Below, piece by piece: positions 5,858 to 9,783 of a stretch of DNA of 9,783 nt. The notes below the pieces were generated by a model, which made no database searches, was not told where the DNA came from, and saw only the letters and a program-made list of their open reading frames with translations. Origin of the DNA: JAZDLC01 sp043802345 (lineage in GTDB: Bacteria; Planctomycetota; B15-G4; JADJEK01); the NCBI GenBank assembly GCA_043802345.1, contig JAZDLC010000261.1, forward strand, positions 1 to 9,783. The letters are read 5' to 3'. The first letter of the stretch is position 1; the number at the start of each line of letters is the position of its first letter. Made by a program: the position numbers and the translations under genes.

Positions 5858-6793
5858 ATGATTGACGAACCAGACGTCTCTTCCGAGGAGGAGCTCTCCG
5901 GACCATCCGGTCCGGAAGAGCCGGCTTCGGAGCAGGAGCCGGCGGTGATCTACACGGCGGATCCGCCGGCGGCGATCATCACGATGAACCGACCGGAGCG
6001 CTGCAACGCTCTGAACGAGGATCTCCTCGCCGGCCTGCACGCCGCCCTGGATCTCGCGCTGGACGACGACGGCGTTCGGGCGGTGATCCTGACCGGCTCC
6101 GGGAACTCATTCTGCTCCGGCATGGATCTCTACGAGGCCCTCTCGCGTTCCGACTCCTCGTATGAGGAGAAGCTGGCGGACGCGGAACGTCTGGCGCGCC
6201 TCTTCAGGCGGTTGCGGTCGTTCGAGAAGGTCACGATCGCCGCCGTCAATGGCCCGGCGCTCGCGAGTGGTTGCGGGCTGGCGACCCTCTGCGACTTTAC
6301 CCTGGCCACGAGTCAGGCGACCTTCGGGTATCCCGAGGTGAGGTTCGGCTTCGTGCCGGGGGTGGTTTCGGTCTACATGCGGGGGATGGTCAACGAGAAG
6401 CGCCTGCGCGATCTCGTGCTTACCGGGAGGCACTTGACCGCCGATGAGGCGTGTGAGATCGGCCTGGTGTCCAGGGTCGTTCACTCCGACGAGTTAATGC
6501 AGCAGTGTCTTGATATCGCGGCGCAGATCGCGCGGAACTCTCCCGGCTCGATTCGGATGACGAAGGAACTGCTGGAGACCCTGCCCGGGCTGGAAATCGA
6601 ACGGGCGTTGAAGGCGGCCGTGGAATACAACGCGCGCATGCGGAACACGAGCGAGTGCCAGGAGGGTACGCAGTCGTTTCTCGACAAGCGGGAACCGGAC
6701 TGGGATCAGCCGGAGGAGCCCGCGGGCGGCGGATCGGAGCAGGAGGTCGACTCGGGGGTTGAAGGCGAGAGCGGGGAGTCGGAAGGAACTTGA
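5858..6793 (+). CDS. Enoyl-CoA hydratase/isomerase (crotonase) family protein
   Basis: A 311-residue probably cytoplasmic protein of the crotonase family, which acts on acyl-CoA thioesters. Core motifs are MNRPERCNALN (43-53), the oxyanion-hole segment GNSFCSGMDL (82-91) and NGPALASGCGLATLCD (131-146), then FGYPEVRFGFVPG (156-168). Rat mitochondrial enoyl-CoA hydratase uses Glu144 and Glu164. Here the first is Gly140 and the second is kept as Glu160. One Glu fits isomerases and some hydratases related to leucine breakdown (methylglutaconyl-CoA type), so the reaction is open. The core is flanked by acidic, probably disordered ends (1-28 and 278-311). The start at 5858 has AGGAG (5847-5851) six bases upstream; an in-frame ATG at 5786 lacks this. 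An 87-bp gap separates it from the pseudoprotease, and its stop overlaps the next gene. No other fatty-acid or amino-acid degradation gene is nearby. Confidence 0.9.
   Translation: MIDEPDVSSEEELSGPSGPEEPASEQEPAVIYTADPPAAIITMNRPERCNALNEDLLAGLHAALDLALDDDGVRAVILTGSGNSFCSGMDLYEALSRSDSSYEEKLADAERLARLFRRLRSFEKVTIAAVNGPALASGCGLATLCDFTLATSQATFGYPEVRFGFVPGVVSVYMRGMVNEKRLRDLVLTGRHLTADEACEIGLVSRVVHSDELMQQCLDIAAQIARNSPGSIRMTKELLETLPGLEIERALKAAVEYNARMRNTSECQEGTQSFLDKREPDWDQPEEPAGGGSEQEVDSGVEGESGESEGT
5893..5921 (+). other. Hairpin in early coding sequence of the crotonase gene
   Basis: CCGGACC (5898-5904), loop ATCC, then GGTCCGG (5909-5915) form a perfect 7-bp stem. It extends to about 12 pairs with one bulged base through CTCT (5894-5897) and AAGAG (5916-5920). 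It begins about 35 bases after the start codon, within the Ser/Gly/Pro/Glu-rich N-terminal extension. It could slow ribosomes or simply reflect the repeated SGP-SGP codons. Confidence 0.4.
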
Positions 6794-8124
6794 GCCTGCC
6801 CGGGCTCTGGCTGCTCGGTTGCCTGGCTCCTCTGGCGTGGCTCCCGTCACTTCGCCAGGACGTCGGGCTCACGCTGCTCCTGCTGCTGCTGGCGTTCATC
6901 CCGTACGTGCTGGCGGTCCACGGGACCTTTCGGGGGATGGGTCGCTGGCCGGTCCTGATCCTGGTGGGAGTCGCCGGCCGGCTGCTGTTGCTGCTTCCCG
7001 GCGAGGGACTCTCCGACGACATCTACCGGTATGTCTGGGAGGGGCGGGTGATCGCAGCGGGCGAGAATCCGTATCTCCATGCGCCGGATGATCCGGCCCT
7101 CGAAGCACTCAGGGACGATTCCATCTGGCCTCGAGTCACGCACAAGGAGGTCCGGGCCGCCTACCCGCCGCTGGCGCAGCTCTCCTTCCTGATCGGTGGC
7201 TGGGTCGGCTCCGGCCCCATCGGCGTGCGGCTGCTGATGCTGCTGGCCGACCTTTGCGTCTGGTGGGCCCTGGCCCGTCTGCTGAAGGCCCGCCGGCTGG
7301 ATCCAAGACGTTCCATCGTCTGGGGCTGGTCACCGCTCGTGATGGTGGAGGTGGCAGCCGGAGCGCACCTGGATGTGCTGGCCGTCCTGGGGACCGTGCT
7401 GGCCCTGCTGTTTCTGGTCCGGGAAAGACCGCTTCTTGCGGTGGGGATGCTGGGTCTGGCCACATTGGCGAAACCGTATGCGCTCGTCGTGCTGCCGTTT
7501 TTCCTGGCCAGCCGTCCCCTCCGGATCCAGTGTGCCCAGGGAGGGATCTTCCTGGGGACGCTCTTCATCGGCTACCTGCCCTTCTCGCTGGATGGGGCGC
7601 CGACCGCTGGGCTCCTCGAATACGCCCGCAGGTGGGAACACAATGCCGCGTTCTTCCCCGCGCTGAAGGATGGGATCGGCTGGGCGACGGACGCGGTCGC
7701 GGGGTGGTTTGAGAGCGCAGGTTTCCCGGAGTGGGCCCGCTCGCCGCTGTACGCGCTCGCCCCGAACCTCGCCGCCCGAGCGCTCCTGGGCCTGACGCTG
7801 GCCACCCTCGTGTTCCTGCTCTGGAGACGCCGTGCGGACCCGGGGCGCGCGTGCGCGGTGGCGCTGGGCGCCTTGCTGCTGCTCTCGCCGACGGTTCATC
7901 CGTGGTACCTGCTCTGGTTCGTGCCGTTCCTGTCGATGTGGTTCTCCGCCCCCCTGCTGCTCTGGACAGCGACCGTGCTGCTCTCCTACCACGTCCTGCC
8001 GCGGTACGACCTGACCGGCGTCTGGGAAGAGGATCGGTTCCTGCGGCTGGCCGAGTACTTGCCGGTGCTGCTCTGGATTGCCTGGGGCGCGGTGATTGGC
8101 CTGTTGAGGTGGCGGGCTAAATAG
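6790..8124 (+). CDS. Multi-span GT-C type glycosyltransferase (GT87/DUF2029-like)
   Basis: A 444-residue inner-membrane protein with roughly ten or more hydrophobic segments. It resembles bacterial polyprenol-phosphate-sugar-dependent glycosyltransferases of the GT-C class. Supporting motifs are an acidic pair in the first large loop, LSDDIYRYVWEGR (74-86), followed by AAGENPY (89-95), AYPPLAQ (124-130), AGAHLDV (190-196), ATLAKPY (224-230) and SPTVHPWYLLW (366-376). The expected job is adding a sugar, often mannose, from a lipid carrier to an envelope glycan or lipid on the outer face of the membrane; donor and acceptor are unknown. The start is a TTG at 6790 overlapping the crotonase stop (TTGA). 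GGAG (6775-6778) and AAGGA (6783-6787) lie upstream, neither ideally spaced. Later GTG codons would delete the first helices. Its 3' end overlaps the convergent glycosyltransferase gene by 8 bp. Confidence 0.85.
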   Translation: MSLPGLWLLGCLAPLAWLPSLRQDVGLTLLLLLLAFIPYVLAVHGTFRGMGRWPVLILVGVAGRLLLLLPGEGLSDDIYRYVWEGRVIAAGENPYLHAPDDPALEALRDDSIWPRVTHKEVRAAYPPLAQLSFLIGGWVGSGPIGVRLLMLLADLCVWWALARLLKARRLDPRRSIVWGWSPLVMVEVAAGAHLDVLAVLGTVLALLFLVRERPLLAVGMLGLATLAKPYALVVLPFFLASRPLRIQCAQGGIFLGTLFIGYLPFSLDGAPTAGLLEYARRWEHNAAFFPALKDGIGWATDAVAGWFESAGFPEWARSPLYALAPNLAARALLGLTLATLVFLLWRRRADPGRACAVALGALLLLSPTVHPWYLLWFVPFLSMWFSAPLLLWTATVLLSYHVLPRYDLTGVWEEDRFLRLAEYLPVLLWIAWGAVIGLLRWRAK

Positions 8125-9604
8125 CGCGCGTGACGAGATCGGCTCTCGTCTTTGGCCGGATCAGGGAGGCGATTCCGACCCAGAAGTAGCCCGCCATGAA
8201 GAGGGAAAGAAACACGCCGGTGACGATCAATCCGTGATAGACCGCAATGCTGGTGATGACGGAGAAGTAGAGACCGAGGGCAATCTCGAAGAATGGCAAG
8301 CCCTGGCGCGAACCGGCATACCGGAAGAGAGTCTTCTTCGCCGAACGCCTCTCTCCCACGTTGTACTTCGGGGTGCGCACGAACGGTGTCTCGCGGCCGA
8401 GGACTGCCTCGAGGACCGCCTTGGCGTTGTTGACCGAGATGCCGATCCCGAGCGCGATCAGCATCGGGAAGTAGAGGATCGTACTCGTCCAGCTCGAATA
8501 TGCCTCGCGCTGGGACGCCGTGTAGAACGTCAGCACGCTGGTCGTGGCGGCGACGAAGAGGGAGAAGTCGAACAGCAGGCTGCGGGCCACGCTGTTGTCG
8601 GACAAGCGAGCCAGGAGCGCGGGAAGCATGAGCAGGCCCAGGGCGATCATCAGCACGTGGGCGAAGTTGTTCGTCAGGTGAAACGATGCCTCGATCTTCA
8701 CCTTGAGCGGCGCGTTCCCTCGCCAGATGCTGGGCAGCAGCTTCCGGCAGACCTGAATCGACCCCTTGGCCCAGCGATGCTGCTGGGTCTTGAACGCGTT
8801 CATCTCCACAGGCAGTTCGCCCGGCGAGACCACCTCCGGCAAGTAGACGAATTGCCACCCGACGAGCTGAGCCCGGTACGACAGGTCCAGATCCTCGGTG
8901 AGCGTGTCATGCTGCCACCCGCCGGCCGCGGCGATGCAGCTCTTGCGCCAGATGCCGGCGGTGCCATTGAAGTTGAAGAAGCGGCCCGAGCGGTTCCTGG
9001 CGGTGTGTTCGATGACGAAGTGTCCGTCGAGGAAGATCGACTGGATTCTGGTCAGCAACGAGAAGCGCCGGTTGAGATGTCCCCAACGCGACTGAACCAT
9101 GCCGATGTTCGGATCGGTGAAGTGGTGGATCGTCTCGTTCAGGATGTCCGGGTTCGGCACGAAGTCCGCATCGAAGATGGCGACAAACTCCGCATTGGTC
9201 TGCCCCAACCCATTGTCGAGAGCGCCCGCCTTGAATCCGGCGCGATCCGTCCGGACGATGTGGCGGATGTCGTATCCCTGAGCCGCCAAGCGGCGAACCT
9301 TCTCCCGGGCCAGGTCGACGGTCTCGTCGGTCGAGTCATCGAGGACCTGGATCTCCATCCTGTCCTTGGGGTAGTCGATGGCACAGACCGCATCGATCAG
9401 GCGCTCCACCACGGACGCTTCGTTGAACAGCGGCAGTTGGACGGCGACCTTCGGCAACTCACGGAAGCGGCTGGGTGGCTCGTGTCGGTTCTTGCGGTGG
9501 CGATAGAAAAGGTAGACCAGCACATACCGGTGCATTCCGTAGATCGAAAGCACGGCGAGCACCGCGTAGTATGTGATCAAAACCACCTTTTCCCAGGAAG
9601 CCAT
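8117..9604 (-). CDS. Processive family-2 glycosyltransferase, cellulose synthase-like
   Basis: A 495-residue membrane glycosyltransferase with the full set of processive GT2 residues: LDDSTDET (88-95), DAD (145-147), TED (236-238) and QQHRW (274-278). It should polymerise a nucleotide-sugar (probably UDP-glucose or GDP-mannose) into a beta-linked polysaccharide while moving it across the inner membrane. One N-terminal helix (about 7-31) precedes the cytoplasmic catalytic domain (about 50-300). Further hydrophobic segments lie near 312-332, 342-362, 374-392, 438-458 and 460-482. There is no PilZ domain, unlike BcsA, so c-di-GMP control is not indicated. Length and motifs match bacterial relatives of plant CslA (mannan synthase type) and CESA_CaSu-like proteins. 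An in-frame TAG upstream makes the ATG at 9604 the earliest start; its ribosome binding site is weak (AAGGA is over 20 bases away). No partner genes such as bcsB are visible. Confidence 0.93.
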   Translation of the reverse strand: MASWEKVVLITYYAVLAVLSIYGMHRYVLVYLFYRHRKNRHEPPSRFRELPKVAVQLPLFNEASVVERLIDAVCAIDYPKDRMEIQVLDDSTDETVDLAREKVRRLAAQGYDIRHIVRTDRAGFKAGALDNGLGQTNAEFVAIFDADFVPNPDILNETIHHFTDPNIGMVQSRWGHLNRRFSLLTRIQSIFLDGHFVIEHTARNRSGRFFNFNGTAGIWRKSCIAAAGGWQHDTLTEDLDLSYRAQLVGWQFVYLPEVVSPGELPVEMNAFKTQQHRWAKGSIQVCRKLLPSIWRGNAPLKVKIEASFHLTNNFAHVLMIALGLLMLPALLARLSDNSVARSLLFDFSLFVAATTSVLTFYTASQREAYSSWTSTILYFPMLIALGIGISVNNAKAVLEAVLGRETPFVRTPKYNVGERRSAKKTLFRYAGSRQGLPFFEIALGLYFSVITSIAVYHGLIVTGVFLSLFMAGYFWVGIASLIRPKTRADLVTRAI

Positions 9605-9659
9605 GGTGGGATCTACCGTCGTGGTGTCCTTCTAGTTCGCCGGTCGAAGAGAATCCGGT

Positions 9660-9688
9660 CTTGTACCTGTCGCGGCACCACAAGTCAA
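9660..9688 (-). promoter_or_regulatory. Sigma70-like promoter of the GT2 gene
   Basis: On the minus strand TTGACT (9688-9683) is followed by a 17-base spacer and TACAAG (9665-9660). These match five of six -35 and four of six -10 consensus bases at the ideal spacing. Transcription should start near 9653, giving a leader of about 49 bases. This is the best promoter in the window. Confidence 0.6.
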
Positions 9689-9749
9689 CGGACCGCAGGG
9701 ATTTGGATTGACTGATACTAACGATCGAAGTGCCTATTCGTTTGACTTG
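9681..9749. repeat. Inverted CAAGTCAA / TTGACTTG pair in the GT2 upstream region
   Basis: CAAGTCAA (9681-9688) and its exact reverse complement TTGACTTG (9742-9749) lie 53 bp apart, with a third, shorter TTGACT at 9708-9713. The first copy includes the -35 box of the GT2 promoter. The other two face rightward and could be -35 boxes for a gene beyond the window, although neither has a good -10, or all may be regulator half-sites. The rest of 9605-9783 holds nothing else I can support. Confidence 0.4.
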
Positions 9750-9783
9750 CCGAGGGAACTGATTGCTCAGCGGCCGCCCCCGG

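Noticed and set aside
8234..9715. A plus-strand open frame of about 493 codons opposite the GT2 gene
   Set aside because: It has no domain-like pattern, and the opposite strand has all GT2 catalytic motifs in order.
1..9783. CRISPR array, insertion sequence, phage or defence system
   Set aside because: No spaced repeats, transposase-like or phage-like proteins, terminal inverted repeats or nuclease/toxin motifs were seen in any frame.

Overview
The window is about 65% GC by eye and densely coded. It holds seven complete genes and the first codons of an eighth, some using GTG or TTG starts. Export signals, a periplasmic-type HtrA protease and membrane glycosyltransferases point to a diderm (Gram-negative-type) bacterium. 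I cannot assign a phylum from the sequence. No tRNA, rRNA, CRISPR array, insertion sequence, phage gene or toxin/defence gene was seen.

Left part, minus strand (1-1257): a four-helix membrane protein of unknown function (1257-880) is coupled by a one-base stop/start overlap to an RluA-family pseudouridine synthase (880-209). After a 149-bp gap, which carries a 17-bp palindrome, a very lysine-rich protein starts at 59 and runs off the left edge.

Centre, plus strand (1436-8124): five genes in one direction look like an operon or two. They are an atypical NRAMP-fold transporter lacking the canonical metal ligands (1436-2752), an HtrA/Deg serine protease with an intact triad and four apparent PDZ domains (2823-4868), a secreted HtrA-like protein that has lost all three catalytic residues (4895-5770), an enoyl-CoA hydratase/isomerase-family protein with acidic tails (5858-6793), and a multi-membrane-span GT-C type glycosyltransferase (6790-8124) overlapping its neighbour at TTGA. 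A 178-bp divergent region (1258-1435) separates this block from the left part.

Right part, minus strand (9604-8117): a processive family-2 glycosyltransferase of the cellulose synthase-like type, with its own sigma70-like promoter, meets the GT-C gene tail to tail with an 8-bp overlap.

The two glycosyltransferases and the protease pair suggest an envelope-oriented neighbourhood, but no single pathway ties all the genes together. The most notable item is the protease plus pseudoprotease pair, followed by the ligand-less NRAMP relative. I found no convincing evidence for a wholly new multi-gene system.
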